From NCBI RefSeq assembly GCF_003002895.1, contig NZ_PVTI01000002.1:1-64000 (forward strand): 64,000 nt of DNA, given 5' to 3'. Positions 26,087 to 35,419 of this stretch are shown here, one piece after another. Below the pieces are notes generated by a model. It made no database searches. It was not told the origin of the DNA and was given only the letters and a program-made list of their open reading frames with translations. The stretch comes from Knoellia remsis. Lineage in GTDB: Bacteria; Actinomycetota; Actinomycetes; Actinomycetales; Dermatophilaceae. Each line of letters opens with the position of its first letter. The first letter of the stretch is position 1. The position numbers were made by a program, and so were the translations under genes.

Positions 26087-28275
26087 GTGGGGACCTCCGT
26101 GGCGGTGGCTGCCCGGCCCAGCCCGGTGGTGGCCGGCGCCCGGGTCGGGGGAGCGGCAAGGTCGAGGCGGGCCACGGTGACCGCGCAGACCTTGAACTCG
26201 GGCATCCCCGACACCGGGTCGGTGACGTCGTTGGTGACCCGGTTGGCGCTGCCCACACCGGCCCAGTGGAACGGCATGAAGACGGTGTCGGGTCGCACGG
26301 CGTCGGTGACCCGGGCGATGGCACGCGCCGACCCGCGGGCACTCGTCACCTCGACGAGGTCGCCGGGCTCGATGCCGTGGCGGTCGGCGAGGACGGGATG
26401 CACCTCGACGAACGGCTCCGGCGAGGCCCCGGCGAGCTCGGCGACCCGACGGGTCTGGGCGCCGGACTGGTAGTGCTGGAGCACGCGTCCGGTGACGAGG
26501 TGGGTCGGGGCGTCGGGGCCGGTCGCCTCTGCCGGCCCGACATCGTCCGCGACGACGAAGCGGGCGCGCCCGTCGGGCGTGGGGAAGTCGTCGAGGAAGA
26601 GGCGCGGTGTGCCCGGGTGCGGTACACCGTCGGTCGCCGGGCAGGGCCAGTGCACCGCCGCGTCCTCGGCGTCGAGGCGGGCGTGGCTCAGCCCGGAGTA
26701 GTCGGCCCGACCTCCGGCGCTCGCCCGCGCCAGTTCGTCGAAGACGAGCGCCGCATCTATCTCCCACACCCCCGGTGCGCCGAGACGGGAGGCGAGCTCG
26801 CTCCATACCCACAGCTCCGAGCGGGCACCGGCAGGTGGTTCGATCGCCTTGCGGCGCCGCAGGATCCGACCCTCGAGCGAGGTCATCGTGCCCTCCTCCT
26901 CGGCCCATTGGAGGACGGGGAGGACGACGTCGGCGCGCTGCGCGGTCTCGGATGGGACGACGTCGCAGACGACGAGGAGGTCGAGGGCGTCGAGCCGGTC
27001 GGTGACGTGGCGCGCGTTCGGTGCGGAGACGCGCAGGTTGGCGCCGTGGACGAGCAGCGCCCGGGGCCCGCCCTCGCGACCGAGGGAGTCGAGCAGCTCG
27101 ACGGCTGGGCGGCCCTTGCCGGGGATGATCGCGGGATCCACGCCCCAGACGTCGGCGACGTGGGCCCGCGCCGCGGGGTCGTCGATCATCCGGTAGCCCG
27201 GCAGCTGGTCCGACTTCTGGCCGTGCTCGCGACCGCCCTGGCCGTTGCCCTGGCCGGTGATCGCGCCATATCCCGAGCCGACCCGGCCGACGAGCCCGAG
27301 CGCGAGAGCGAGGTTGATGGCAGCGCCCACCGTGGCGGTGCCCTGGCTGGACTGCTCGACGCCGCGGCCGGTGAGGACGTACGCCCCGGACCCGCCGCGG
27401 CTCGGCGACGCGGCGGCGAGGTGGTGTGCGGCCGCGCGCAGCTGCACCTCGCTCACGCCCGTCACGGCCTCGACGCGTGCGGGCCACCACGAGGCGGCGA
27501 GCCGGCGGGCGTCCTCGGCACCCGTGGTGCGCTGCGCGACGTATGCCGCGTCGGTCAGTCCCTCGGCGAAGACGACGTGGAGCAGGCCGAGCAGGACGGG
27601 CAGGTCCGTGCCCGGCACCGGCTGGAGGTGCAGTCCGGCGCCGTCGTCGGCGAGCCGTGCCGTCGCGCTCGCCCGCGGGTCCACGACGATGAGCCCACCC
27701 GCGGCCCTCGCCCCGGCCAGGTGGGCGACGGCCGGTGGCATCGTCTCGGCGAGGTTGCTGCCGAGCAGGAGGATCGCGTCGGCCCCGCCGAGGTCGGTGA
27801 GGGGGAACGGCAGTCCGCGGTCGACGCCGAGGGACCGGTTCATCGCGGCGACCGCGCTGCTCATGCAGAACCGGCCGTTGTAGTCGATGTTCGCCGTGCC
27901 GAGGGCGATACGGGCGAACTTGCCGAGCTGGTAGGCCTTCTCGTTGGTGAGCCCGCCACCGCCGAAGACGGCCACGGCGTCCGGGCCATGGGTGTCGCGA
28001 ATCTCCTTGAGCCGCATGGCGATCAGGTCGAGCGCTGCATCCCAGGAGGTGGGTTCGATCTCGCCCGAGCGGCCCCGGACGAGTGGCGTCGTGAGCCGGT
28101 CGGGGGCGCGCAGGACGGCGGCGCTCGTCCAGCCCTTCTGGCACAGGCCGCCGCGGTTCGTCGGGAAGTCGCGGCCTGCAACCTCGACGGTCCCCGAGCA
28201 CAAGGTCAGTGACTGGGCGCACTGCAGCGCGCAGTAGGGACAGTGCGATGCGACGGCTTGGGGTGGTCTCGCCAT
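26083..28275 (-). CDS. nasA: Assimilatory nitrate reductase catalytic subunit
   Basis: Molybdopterin enzyme reducing nitrate to nitrite in the cytoplasm, 730 residues. The N-terminal [4Fe-4S] site is C12, C15, C19 and C45 (HCPYCALQC ... GGLCQKGW). MGD-binding landmarks follow: FGGGGLTNEKAYQLGKFARI, NGRFCMSSAVAAMN, LLLGSNLAETMPP, and the C-terminal THLVTGRVLQHYQSGAQTRR and FMPFHWAGVGSANRVTND. ATG 28275 gives the family start just before the cluster. It is 7 nt downstream of narK and overlaps its reductase partner by ATGA. Confidence 0.95.
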   Translation of the reverse strand: MARPPQAVASHCPYCALQCAQSLTLCSGTVEVAGRDFPTNRGGLCQKGWTSAAVLRAPDRLTTPLVRGRSGEIEPTSWDAALDLIAMRLKEIRDTHGPDAVAVFGGGGLTNEKAYQLGKFARIALGTANIDYNGRFCMSSAVAAMNRSLGVDRGLPFPLTDLGGADAILLLGSNLAETMPPAVAHLAGARAAGGLIVVDPRASATARLADDGAGLHLQPVPGTDLPVLLGLLHVVFAEGLTDAAYVAQRTTGAEDARRLAASWWPARVEAVTGVSEVQLRAAAHHLAAASPSRGGSGAYVLTGRGVEQSSQGTATVGAAINLALALGLVGRVGSGYGAITGQGNGQGGREHGQKSDQLPGYRMIDDPAARAHVADVWGVDPAIIPGKGRPAVELLDSLGREGGPRALLVHGANLRVSAPNARHVTDRLDALDLLVVCDVVPSETAQRADVVLPVLQWAEEEGTMTSLEGRILRRRKAIEPPAGARSELWVWSELASRLGAPGVWEIDAALVFDELARASAGGRADYSGLSHARLDAEDAAVHWPCPATDGVPHPGTPRLFLDDFPTPDGRARFVVADDVGPAEATGPDAPTHLVTGRVLQHYQSGAQTRRVAELAGASPEPFVEVHPVLADRHGIEPGDLVEVTSARGSARAIARVTDAVRPDTVFMPFHWAGVGSANRVTNDVTDPVSGMPEFKVCAVTVARLDLAAPPTRAPATTGLGRAATATEVPT

Positions 28276-28282
28276 GCCGGGC

Positions 28283-29650
28283 TCAGATCGACCGCGAGGC
28301 GAAGGCCGACCGACGACCCGCGTACACGGCATACGTCGCGGCACCCATGACGACATAGGCCGCAATGAAGACGAGCAAGGCCGGGACCAGCGAGCCGTAG
28401 GTGCCCTGCGCCATCGCGAACCCGCGCGGGATGAGGAAGCCGCCGTAGGCGCCGACGGCCCCGGCGATGCCGATGCACCCGGCTGCGGCCTTGCGTGCGA
28501 CCGGCAGTGACTCCGCGGGCACCCCCGCCCGGAACACCGCTGGGATCATCCGGTACGTCGCGCCGTTGCCGAGTCCGGCGCCGGTGAAGAGCACGAGGAA
28601 CGACGCGAAGAAGAGCCCGAAGCTCTGCGACCGCAGCGCCTGCACGGCACCGAGTGCGCCCACGACGAGCAGGGCGAAGGAGCCGATCGTCACCCGAGCC
28701 CCGCCGAGCCGGTCGGCGACCATCCCACCGAGCGGGCGGGTGAGGGCGCCGATGAGCGCACCGAGGAAGGCGAGCCCCAGGGGAGCGGACGGGAACTGGG
28801 TGCGCAGCAGCGTCGGGAACGCACCGGCATACCCGATGAACGACCCGAAGGTGCCGATGTAGAGGAACGAGATGATCCACGTGTGCGGGTTGCGCGCGGC
28901 GATGGCGAACGAGCGGTAGTCGGACTTCACGCCCGAGAGGTTGTCCATCCAGCGCCACGCCCCGAAGGCGGCGAGCAGGGCGAGGGGGATGAAGACCAGG
29001 CCAGCCCGCTCGAGGTGCACACCGGCCCCGATGGCGATGATGGCCGGCACGACCATCTGGACGACGCCGGTCCCGAGGTTGCCGCCAGCAGCGTTGAGCC
29101 CCAACGCCTTTCCCTTCTCGGCCTCCGGGAAGAAGAACGAGATGTTCGTCATCGAGGAGGCGAAGTTGCCGCCACCGAAGCCGGCCAGCGCGGCGCAGGC
29201 GAGGAGCACGGCGAACGGCGTGTCGGGTCGCGTGACGACCCAGGCGAGCGCACTGGCCGGCAGGACGAGCAGGAGTGCGGAGATCACCGTCCAGGTGCGG
29301 CCGCCGAAGGCCGGCACGGCGAAGGTGTAGGGGATGCGGACGGTGGCGCCGACGAGGCTGGGGAGGGCGATGAGCCAGAACTGCTGGTTGAGGGAGAGGT
29401 CGAACCCGGCCGCCGGGAGCAGCGGCACGACGACCGACCACAGCGCCCAGACGCAGAAGCCCAGGAACTCCGCGAAGATCGACCAGGCGAGGTTGCGGCG
29501 GGCGACGCGACGACCGGTCGAGTCCCAGAACCCGGGGTCCTCGGGGTCCCAGTGTTCGATCCACCGCCCGCGGGTGGTCGATGGGGTCGCGGTCGTCGGC
29601 GGGGTCGCCGTGACGTATGCCGTGTCGCGGGTGTCCGTCGTGGTCTCCAT
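28283..29650 (-). CDS. narK: NarK-type nitrate/nitrite transporter (MFS)
   Basis: Inner-membrane nitrate importer, 455 residues, 12 membrane helices. The actinobacterial NarK signature GRWIEHWDPEDPGFWDSTGR precedes helix 1. Nitrate signature regions are visible as GNFASSMTNISFFFPEAEKG and GNGATYRMIPAVF. ATG 29650 is preferred because the hydrophilic tail then matches relatives; ATG 29686 would add 12 residues. First gene of the nitrate assimilation operon; a palindrome and one half of a GlnR-like site lie upstream at 29701-29718. Confidence 0.9.
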   Translation of the reverse strand: METTTDTRDTAYVTATPPTTATPSTTRGRWIEHWDPEDPGFWDSTGRRVARRNLAWSIFAEFLGFCVWALWSVVVPLLPAAGFDLSLNQQFWLIALPSLVGATVRIPYTFAVPAFGGRTWTVISALLLVLPASALAWVVTRPDTPFAVLLACAALAGFGGGNFASSMTNISFFFPEAEKGKALGLNAAGGNLGTGVVQMVVPAIIAIGAGVHLERAGLVFIPLALLAAFGAWRWMDNLSGVKSDYRSFAIAARNPHTWIISFLYIGTFGSFIGYAGAFPTLLRTQFPSAPLGLAFLGALIGALTRPLGGMVADRLGGARVTIGSFALLVVGALGAVQALRSQSFGLFFASFLVLFTGAGLGNGATYRMIPAVFRAGVPAESLPVARKAAAGCIGIAGAVGAYGGFLIPRGFAMAQGTYGSLVPALLVFIAAYVVMGAATYAVYAGRRSAFASRSI

Positions 29651-29700
29651 GGGTGGGGAGCCTGCCGAGGGGGTGTTTCCGGTCATGGCGGTGCGCGTAA

Positions 29701-29718
29701 ACCGTTCGTAACGGTGAC
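29701..29718. promoter_or_regulatory. Palindrome upstream of narK
   Basis: ACCGTTCGTAACGGT (29701-29715) is a perfect palindrome with 6-bp arms. Overlapping it on the minus strand is GTCAC, 6 nt, GAACG, which resembles one half of a GlnR box. Possible operator for the nitrate operon. Confidence 0.35.
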
Positions 29719-29813
29719 CGCACAGCGGGCCCGGCGGCGCTGTGAGGTTCCTGACCTGCAGCATTTCGGTGGAGCTGGGACCAGCACTGACACGGACAAG
29801 GCAGACTGAGGCG

Positions 29814-31667
29814 GTGATCTCGCTGACCGGCCCCGTGCCGCGGCGGGTCGCGAGGGTTCTCGGCTTCCCGGAAGGAACGGGGGAGCTGGTCTCTCCGGCG
29901 ACCCGGCGCAAGCTCGTCATCTCGATCGGGCTGTCCGTCGTGCTGTCGCTGCTCGACACCCTCGGTGTGCTCGCGATGGTGCCGATGATGCAGTACGTCA
30001 CCGGGCAGGACCACGACAGCGGGGCACTCGGCTACATCAACCGCTTCCTCGGAGAGCCGGGGGACCGCCAGCTCGTCCTCGCCGTGTCACTGCTCATCGT
30101 CGGCGCCTTCGTCGTCAAGGACGTCGCCGCGCTGCTCGTCCGCCGGTGGCAGCTGCGGTTCATGGCGGCCGAACAGATCAGCACGGCGACGCGACTGCTC
30201 GAGGGCTACCTGCGGGGGCCGTTCGCCTGGCACCTGCGCACGAATACCGGCGACAAGCTGTGGACCGTGCAGGGCGCCACCGCTGCGGGCTACTCCGGCG
30301 GCCTGTCATCGGCACTGTCGGCGATCACCGAGGTCTTCACGATCAGCTTCATCTTCATCTCGCTGCTCTTCATCTCGCCGGTGGCGGCGCTGGCGGCGCT
30401 CGCGTACCTCGGTCTGGCCGGGTTCGTCGTCCAGCGGCTCATCCGGCCGCGCATCGTGGCGGCCGGCGAGCGCAACCTCAAGGCCTCGCAGGCCGTGTCG
30501 AAGTCGTCGCTGCAGTCGCTCACCTCCGTGAAGGAGATCAAGCTGCGGCAGGCGCACGGCCGGTTCGTCGAGGAGTTCCGCGCCGCGAACGTCGTGGGGG
30601 CGGAGGCCAACGTCACGGCCTCGGTGCTCAGCGAGATTCCGAAGTACTTCCTCGAGATCGTCTTCGTCGTCGGGGTCGGGCTGCTCGCCGTGGGTGTCAC
30701 GTCGAACGCGACCTCCGGCGAGGGCATCCTGCTCCTGGGTGTCTTCGTCGCCGCCGGCACCCGGATCCTGCCGAGCGCCGTCCGCCTCATCGCCGCCATC
30801 GCCGGCATCCGCTTCGCCCAGGGCCCGCTGGCCCACGTCGTGCACGTCAACCGGATGCAGCAGGACGCACAGCGCGAGGAGCACGCTGCGCTGCGCACCT
30901 CCGAGACCCCGACCGGTGACATCGCCGTGCGGGACGTGACGTTCGCGTACGGCGACCAGCCCGACGAGCTCGTCCTGCGCGGCGTCAGCCTCGACATCCC
31001 GAAGGCATCCTCGGTCGCGATCGTCGGCTCGAGCGGCGCGGGCAAGAGCACCCTCGTCGACCTGCTTCTGGGCCTGCACCAGCCGCTCTCGGGGGATGTC
31101 ACCGCGGGCGGCGTGAGCATCTTCGACAACCTGCCGGCGTGGCAGCGTCGCCTCGCTGTCGTCCCGCAGGACGTCACCCTTCTCGACGAGAGCCTGCGCG
31201 ACAACATCGCCTTCGACGAGGAGGTCGACGAGGCGCGGATGGACGAGGCCGTCGACCGTGCCCAGCTGCGCGACCTCATCTCCCATCTCCCGGACGGGCT
31301 CGACACCACGATCGGGGAGCGCGGCGTCCGGCTCAGCGGCGGTCAGCGTCAGCGCATCGGCATCGCCCGCGCGCTCTATCGTCGGCCCGAGGTTCTCGTC
31401 CTCGACGAGGCCACGTCGGCTCTCGACAACGAGACCGAGAACCGGCTCACCGAGACGATCCGCGGGTTGTCCGGCTCGATGACGATGGTCATCGTCGCGC
31501 ACCGGCTCTCGACCGTGCGGCACGTCGACCAGCTCGTCTTCATGAGCAAGGGCAAGGTCGCCACGACCGGAACGTTCGCGGAGGTGGCGCGCGAGAACGC
31601 CGAGTTCGCCCACCTCGTGGCGCTCGGTCAGCTGCTCGAGACCCAAGGCGAGCACGCCCAGCGCTAG
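29814..31667 (+). CDS. ABC exporter, fused permease-ATPase (lipid/glycan flippase type)
   Basis: Half-size ABC exporter of 617 residues. Six membrane helices occupy about 35-330. The ATPase follows: FAYGDQPDELVLRGVSLDIP, Walker A GSSGAGKST (405-413), Q-loop in VVPQDVTLLDESLRDNI, signature LSGGQRQRIGIARAL (from 507), Walker B VLVLDEATSALD, and H-loop IVAHRLSTV. Overall it resembles PglK/MsbA-type flippases of lipid-linked glycans. GTG 29814 is chosen; upstream in-frame codons back to 29742 lie in the region divergent from narK. Closeness to the glycan locus supports a role in glycan export, but this is inference. Confidence 0.85.
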   Translation: MISLTGPVPRRVARVLGFPEGTGELVSPATRRKLVISIGLSVVLSLLDTLGVLAMVPMMQYVTGQDHDSGALGYINRFLGEPGDRQLVLAVSLLIVGAFVVKDVAALLVRRWQLRFMAAEQISTATRLLEGYLRGPFAWHLRTNTGDKLWTVQGATAAGYSGGLSSALSAITEVFTISFIFISLLFISPVAALAALAYLGLAGFVVQRLIRPRIVAAGERNLKASQAVSKSSLQSLTSVKEIKLRQAHGRFVEEFRAANVVGAEANVTASVLSEIPKYFLEIVFVVGVGLLAVGVTSNATSGEGILLLGVFVAAGTRILPSAVRLIAAIAGIRFAQGPLAHVVHVNRMQQDAQREEHAALRTSETPTGDIAVRDVTFAYGDQPDELVLRGVSLDIPKASSVAIVGSSGAGKSTLVDLLLGLHQPLSGDVTAGGVSIFDNLPAWQRRLAVVPQDVTLLDESLRDNIAFDEEVDEARMDEAVDRAQLRDLISHLPDGLDTTIGERGVRLSGGQRQRIGIARALYRRPEVLVLDEATSALDNETENRLTETIRGLSGSMTMVIVAHRLSTVRHVDQLVFMSKGKVATTGTFAEVARENAEFAHLVALGQLLETQGEHAQR

Positions 31668-31739
31668 GCCCGGCGCGTCCCCCATCGCCGGCCCGTCGCC
31701 GCCAGCCACGCGCCGTCGGCCCATCCCCGCTCGCCGCCC

Positions 31740-31849
31740 GGGCCGACGGACGTGCAATGGCGCCGGTATGCCGCGTCGGCACCTTCCGTTGAGCACGGCC
31801 GCCGGGTGGCCGACCCTGAGCGTCGGACCTTGTGCACGTCCGTCGGGCC
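31740..31849. repeat. 109-bp hairpin repeat, copy 1
   Basis: Inverted ends GGCCGACGGACGTGCAA (31741-31757) and TTGTGCACGTCCGTCGGGCC (31830-31849) flank a 72-bp interior that includes GTATGCCG. Direct copy at 32884-32992, more diverged copy at 38689-38783. It lies between convergent genes and may double as a terminator. Confidence 0.85.
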
Positions 31850-31906
31850 GCGACCTGGGCCAGAGAGGCAGCGTCCCCCGCCCATGCGCGGGTGGTGCGT
31901 GCCCCG

Positions 31907-32809
31907 TCAGGCGGCGGCGGACTTCGCCAGCCGGGGTGGTGCCGGCGGGACGCCGCCCTCGCGGGTCGTCCGCCACGCACACAGCGCCCAGCGCACCCAT
32001 CCCTGCTCGAACATGATGTCCTCGTAGCAGAACCGCAGGCTGTCCCACCCGCGGGCTGCGAACAGCGAGTGCCGCCGACAGTCCCGCCGGAGGCCCTCTC
32101 GCGTGCCGTGGGTCTCGTAGCCCTCGGCTTCGACGATGAGCTGCAGCTCCTCGCTGCCAAGGTCGACGACGGCATACATCCCCGTGTCCGCGACCTCGAG
32201 CTGCGGCTGCAGCTCGAACCCTTCCTCGATGGCGATGGCCCGCAGCACCGACTCCAGGGGGTTGGCCGCCCGCCCATCGGCGTGACGCGCGACCCGCCGG
32301 ACTGCCGCCGCTCCGGGGCCACGCAGGCCTGCGGCAGCCCGGCGCAACAGGTCCCGCCCGACCGCGTCCGCCCGCAGTGCCGAGTCCGCGACCGCCAGGG
32401 CCTCGTCGAACGGGAGGGTCCTGGCGCAGTCGAGCACCGTGCGGAGGGGCGTCGTGACCCCGCCCCGTGTGTCGTCGTCGTCGAGGTCGGCCCAGTACGG
32501 ACGGATGCCGTCGCTGTGCTCCGAGCGCATGCGCCTGTTCCGCGGGAGGGTGACGTGGGCGACGTCGGGAACGATCTTGACCTTCCACCCGTGGTGCTGG
32601 GCGGCGCTCAGGTGGGACAGTGTCCCGGAGCGCGCGTGGGCGACCCGAAGGTGCTGACCGGTCGAGGGCAGCGCCAGCCGACCTCTCCCGAGACGGACCA
32701 CCTCGCCGGCAGCGATGGCCGCCGCGACCGCCCGCTTCGAGTGGTGTTCCCGCAGCTCGGCCGTCGTCGCACACCCGCCGATGCGGGTCAGGGTCTGGAC
32801 GACGGACAT
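31907..32809 (-). CDS. DUF559 / AbiEi-like domain protein
   Basis: Product of 300 residues. The N-terminus (about 1-50, GGCATTAELREHHSKRAVAA, RLGRGRLALPS) resembles the winged-helix AbiEi-type antitoxin domain; the C-terminal third (AVVDLGSEELQLIVEAEGYE ... DCRRHSLFAARGW) is a DUF559/Vsr-like nuclease fold with Asp and Glu in the expected places. Such proteins are numerous in actinobacteria and their role (orphan antitoxin, nuclease or regulator) is not settled. No partner toxin gene is adjacent. ATG 32809 is preferred to in-frame codons up to 32980, which would extend into the repeat. Direct copies of a 109-bp repeat flank the gene. Confidence 0.75.
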   Translation of the reverse strand: MSVVQTLTRIGGCATTAELREHHSKRAVAAAIAAGEVVRLGRGRLALPSTGQHLRVAHARSGTLSHLSAAQHHGWKVKIVPDVAHVTLPRNRRMRSEHSDGIRPYWADLDDDDTRGGVTTPLRTVLDCARTLPFDEALAVADSALRADAVGRDLLRRAAAGLRGPGAAAVRRVARHADGRAANPLESVLRAIAIEEGFELQPQLEVADTGMYAVVDLGSEELQLIVEAEGYETHGTREGLRRDCRRHSLFAARGWDSLRFCYEDIMFEQGWVRWALCAWRTTREGGVPPAPPRLAKSAAA

Positions 32810-32883
32810 GGCAGCAAGGGTGCCCCAGGGCGCCGAATCGCCCGCCGACTTTTCCACAGCCGGGTCCCGCACCACTCTCAGCC

Positions 32884-32992
32884 GGGCCGACGGACGTGCA
32901 ATGGCGGGGGTATGCCGTGTCGGCACCTCCCGTTGAGCACGGCCGTCCCGTGGCCGACCTGGGCGTCGGCCCTTTTGCACGTCCGTCGGGCC
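32884..32992. repeat. 109-bp hairpin repeat, copy 2
   Basis: Inverted ends GGGCCGACGGACGTGCAA (32884-32901) and TTGCACGTCCGTCGGGCC (32975-32992). The interior is close to that of copy 1 and in the same orientation, with CCGTTGAGCACGGCCG and GTATGCCG in both. Confidence 0.85.
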
Positions 32993-33004
32993 GTGGCCTG
33001 GGCC

Positions 33005-33058
33005 GGAAAGGCGGCTGGCTCTCAGAGGTAGGGAAAGGCGGCGGGCTCTCAGAGGTAG
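33005..33058. repeat. Tandem 27-bp repeat across the pncB stop codon
   Basis: Units 33005-33031 and 33032-33058 differ at one position. The stop codon of pncB lies in the second unit (33049-33051); because 27 is a multiple of three, an in-frame TGA recurs nine codons further (33022-33024). Confidence 0.9.
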
Positions 33059-34374
33059 GTCGTGGGAATGGCCGGTTCGCCGCGGCTGAGCTGGTGCGCC
33101 GAGCGCGGCAGCTCGGCCATCGACGCCTCGTGCCGGTCCCGGGCGGCCTCGAGGGTCACGTGGTCACCGCCCACGACCTCGCCCCCACGGACATAGTCGA
33201 CGAGCAGTTCCCGGTCGTCCCCGTCGTCCTCGGGCGCCACCCCGATCCCGATGACCTCGGCCTCGGCCACGCCGCGTGCGTTGCGCCGGCGCAGCGCGAA
33301 CTTGCGCCCGCCGACCGACGTCTTGTCCTTGCTCGCCTTCGCGACGTCGACCATCTCGCCGCCGTCACCTTCGCGCGCCACGAGCTTGTAGACCATCCCG
33401 GCTGTCGGCGCGCCCGACCCGGTGACGAGCCGCGTCCCCACGCCATAGGCATCCACCGGCGCAGCCGCGAGCGCCGCGATGGCGTACTCGTCGAGGTCGG
33501 ACGTGACGACGATCCGGGTGTTCTTCGCCCCAAGAGCGTCGAGCTGCTCGCGCACCTCGCGCGCCTGGACGACGAGGTCGCCGCTGTCGAGCCGGACGGC
33601 GCCCAGCTCCGGACCGGCGACCTCGATGGCGATCTGCACCGCCCGCTCGACGTCGTAGGTGTCGACGAGGAGCGTCGTCCCCACCCCGAGGGCCTCGACC
33701 TGCGCCGTGAACGCCTCGCGTTCGTCGTCGTGGAGCAGCGTGAACGAGTGCGCGGCCGTCCCCGCCGTGGGCACGCCCCAGCGTCGTCCCGCCTCGAGGT
33801 TCGAGGTGGTCGCGAAACCGGAGATGTATGCCGCCCGCGCGGCCGCCACTGCGGCCTCCTCGTGCGTGCGGCGGGAGCCCATCTCGATGCACGGGCGGCT
33901 CCCGGCGGCGCCGGTCATGCGGGACGCGGCGCTCGCGACGGCGCTGTCGTGGTTGAGGATCGACAGCACGAGCGTCTCCAGCACGACTCCGTGGGCGAAG
34001 TCGGACTCGACCACGAGCACGGGCGAGCCGGGGAACCATGCCTCGCCCTCGGCATACCCCCGGATGTCCCCGTCGAAGCGGTAGCCGGCGAGGAAGTCCA
34101 GGGTTTCGTCGTCGACGACCCTGCGCTCGCGCAGGGCACGAATCTCGTTGTCCCCGAACCGGAAGCGCTCGATCTCCTCGAGGAGGCGCCCGGTTCCGGC
34201 GAGCACGCCGTAGCGTCGCCCCTCCGGCAGCCGACGCGCGAAGGTCTCGAACACACACCGCCGTGAGGCGGCTCCCGACCGCAGCGCGGCCTGCACCATG
34301 GTCAGCTCGTAGTGGTCGGTGAGCAGGGCGGTGGAGCTCGAGGGCAGGGGCGTGGTCCCGGGCGTGGCAGTCAC
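33049..34374 (-). CDS. pncB: Nicotinate phosphoribosyltransferase
   Basis: Joins nicotinate and PRPP to give nicotinate mononucleotide in NAD salvage. 441 residues. Recognisable segments: [20 protein letters not shown] at the N-terminus, [20 protein letters not shown], the [20 protein letters not shown] site region, [33 protein letters not shown] and [15 protein letters not shown] 34374 follows TAGGGT by 7 nt (leaderless). Divergent from clpS with overlapping -10 boxes. The 3' end is duplicated in tandem. Confidence 0.95.
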   Translation of the reverse strand: MTATPGTTPLPSSSTALLTDHYELTMVQAALRSGAASRRCVFETFARRLPEGRRYGVLAGTGRLLEEIERFRFGDNEIRALRERRVVDDETLDFLAGYRFDGDIRGYAEGEAWFPGSPVLVVESDFAHGVVLETLVLSILNHDSAVASAASRMTGAAGSRPCIEMGSRRTHEEAAVAAARAAYISGFATTSNLEAGRRWGVPTAGTAAHSFTLLHDDEREAFTAQVEALGVGTTLLVDTYDVERAVQIAIEVAGPELGAVRLDSGDLVVQAREVREQLDALGAKNTRIVVTSDLDEYAIAALAAAPVDAYGVGTRLVTGSGAPTAGMVYKLVAREGDGGEMVDVAKASKDKTSVGGRKFALRRRNARGVAEAEVIGIGVAPEDDGDDRELLVDYVRGGEVVGGDHVTLEAARDRHEASMAELPRSAHQLSRGEPAIPTTYL

Positions 34375-34381
34375 GCACAGC

Positions 34382-34391
34382 ACCCTAAAGT
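34382..34391. promoter_or_regulatory. Overlapping divergent -10 boxes of pncB and clpS
   Basis: TAGGGT on the minus strand (34387-34382) is 7 nt before GTG 34374 of pncB. TAAAGT on the plus strand (34386-34391) is 7 nt before GTG 34399 of clpS. The two boxes share the base pairs 34386-34387, so only one can be opened at a time. No ribosome binding site at proper spacing for either gene. Confidence 0.6.
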
Positions 34392-34398
34392 GGGAGGC

Positions 34399-34689
34399 GT
34401 GTCTATTGCGCCCGTGGAGGAGGAGGTCGTCTCCTCGGACCCCCTCGTCGAGCCGGACGTCCCGTGGATCACGCTCGTCTGGAACGACCCCGTCAACCTC
34501 ATGTCCTATGTGACGTACGTCTTCCAGAGCTACTTCGGCTACGACCGCGCCAAGGCGGAAAAGCTGATGATGGACGTGCACACCAAGGGCAGGGCCGTCG
34601 TCTCCCACGGACCCCGCGAGAAGATGGAGATCGACACCGAGGCGCTGCAGGGTTACGGGCTGTGGGCGACGTTCCAGAAGGACGACTGA
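34399..34689 (+). CDS. clpS: ATP-dependent Clp protease adaptor ClpS
   Basis: Adaptor that binds N-degron substrates and delivers them to the ClpC/ClpA-ClpP protease. 96 residues. The family motif begins [20 protein letters not shown], followed by [20 protein letters not shown] and the terminal [14 protein letters not shown] 34399 is the leaderless start after TAAAGT. A DUF2017 gene follows, the usual actinobacterial arrangement. The last five codons plus stop recur 59 bp downstream. Confidence 0.95.
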   Translation: MSIAPVEEEVVSSDPLVEPDVPWITLVWNDPVNLMSYVTYVFQSYFGYDRAKAEKLMMDVHTKGRAVVSHGPREKMEIDTEALQGYGLWATFQKDD

Positions 34690-34748
34690 GCGTGCGAGGC
34701 AGAGTCTTGGGCAGCAACGACCAGATGCTCAGTCAGAAGGACGACTGA
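34675..34748. repeat. Direct repeat duplicating the 3' end of clpS
   Basis: CAGAAGGACGACTGA at the clpS stop (34675-34689) recurs exactly at 34734-34748, where its final A is the first base of the ATG of the next gene and AGAAGG serves as its ribosome binding site. Confidence 0.85.
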
Positions 34749-35419
34749 TGGCGCGCGCGTTCGCCCGCAAGGGACGTGGCCCCGACATCGTCTACACGGC
34801 CAAGCTCGACGCCGTGGAGCGTGCCGTCGTGGCCGGCCTCATGGAGCAGGTGCATGAGCTCGTGCGGCCCGAGCCGGCTACCGCCGGGGGAGGGCCCGAG
34901 GGTGACGACGAGTTCGACGCGATCGTCTCGGGTCTCGGTGGTCTCGGGATGGGCGTCTCGGTCGCGGCCGAGGACCAGTTGCCCGACGCGACACCGGTGC
35001 CCGAGGACGCCCGCTCGTTCGGCGACCGTGACCCGGCGCTCGAGCGGCTTCTCCCCAGTGGCAACCGCACCGACGACCAGGCCGCGTCGGAGTTCCGCAG
35101 GCTCACCGAGCAGGGGCTGCGCCAGCGCAAGGCCGCCCACCTCGCCTCGGCTATCCGCGCCCTGCGGGCTCCGGGCCCCGGCGTCCAGCTCGACCAGGCA
35201 CAGGCCGTCGACATGATGGTCGCGCTCACGGACGTGCGTCTCGTCCTTGGTGAGCGCCTGGGCCTGCGCGCCGACGAGGACGTCGACCGCCTCGAGAGCC
35301 TGCTCGCGGATGCCGACGAGGACGACCCGCGGCTGCATGCCGTCTCGGTCTACGACTTCCTCACTTGGCTCCAAGAGACCCTCATCCAGGCCATGCAGAA
35401 GGGCGAGTCGCAGCGGTGA
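34748..35419 (+). CDS. DUF2017 family protein
   Basis: Actinobacterial DUF2017 protein, 223 residues, function unknown, almost always next to clpS, so a role in regulated proteolysis is suspected. Features: AKLDAVERAVVAGLMEQVHE near the start, an acidic loop, NRTDDQAASEFRRLTEQGLR and the C-terminal AVSVYDFLTWLQETLIQAM. No membrane segment. ATG 34748 overlaps the repeated clpS tail. Its stop overlaps the next start (GTGA). Confidence 0.9.
   Translation: MARAFARKGRGPDIVYTAKLDAVERAVVAGLMEQVHELVRPEPATAGGGPEGDDEFDAIVSGLGGLGMGVSVAAEDQLPDATPVPEDARSFGDRDPALERLLPSGNRTDDQAASEFRRLTEQGLRQRKAAHLASAIRALRAPGPGVQLDQAQAVDMMVALTDVRLVLGERLGLRADEDVDRLESLLADADEDDPRLHAVSVYDFLTWLQETLIQAMQKGESQR

Noticed and set aside
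31907-32809. DUF559 protein as a transposase in a mobile element
   Set aside because: No transposase motifs and no target-site duplication seen; the flanking repeats are direct copies, each with its own inverted ends, not element termini.
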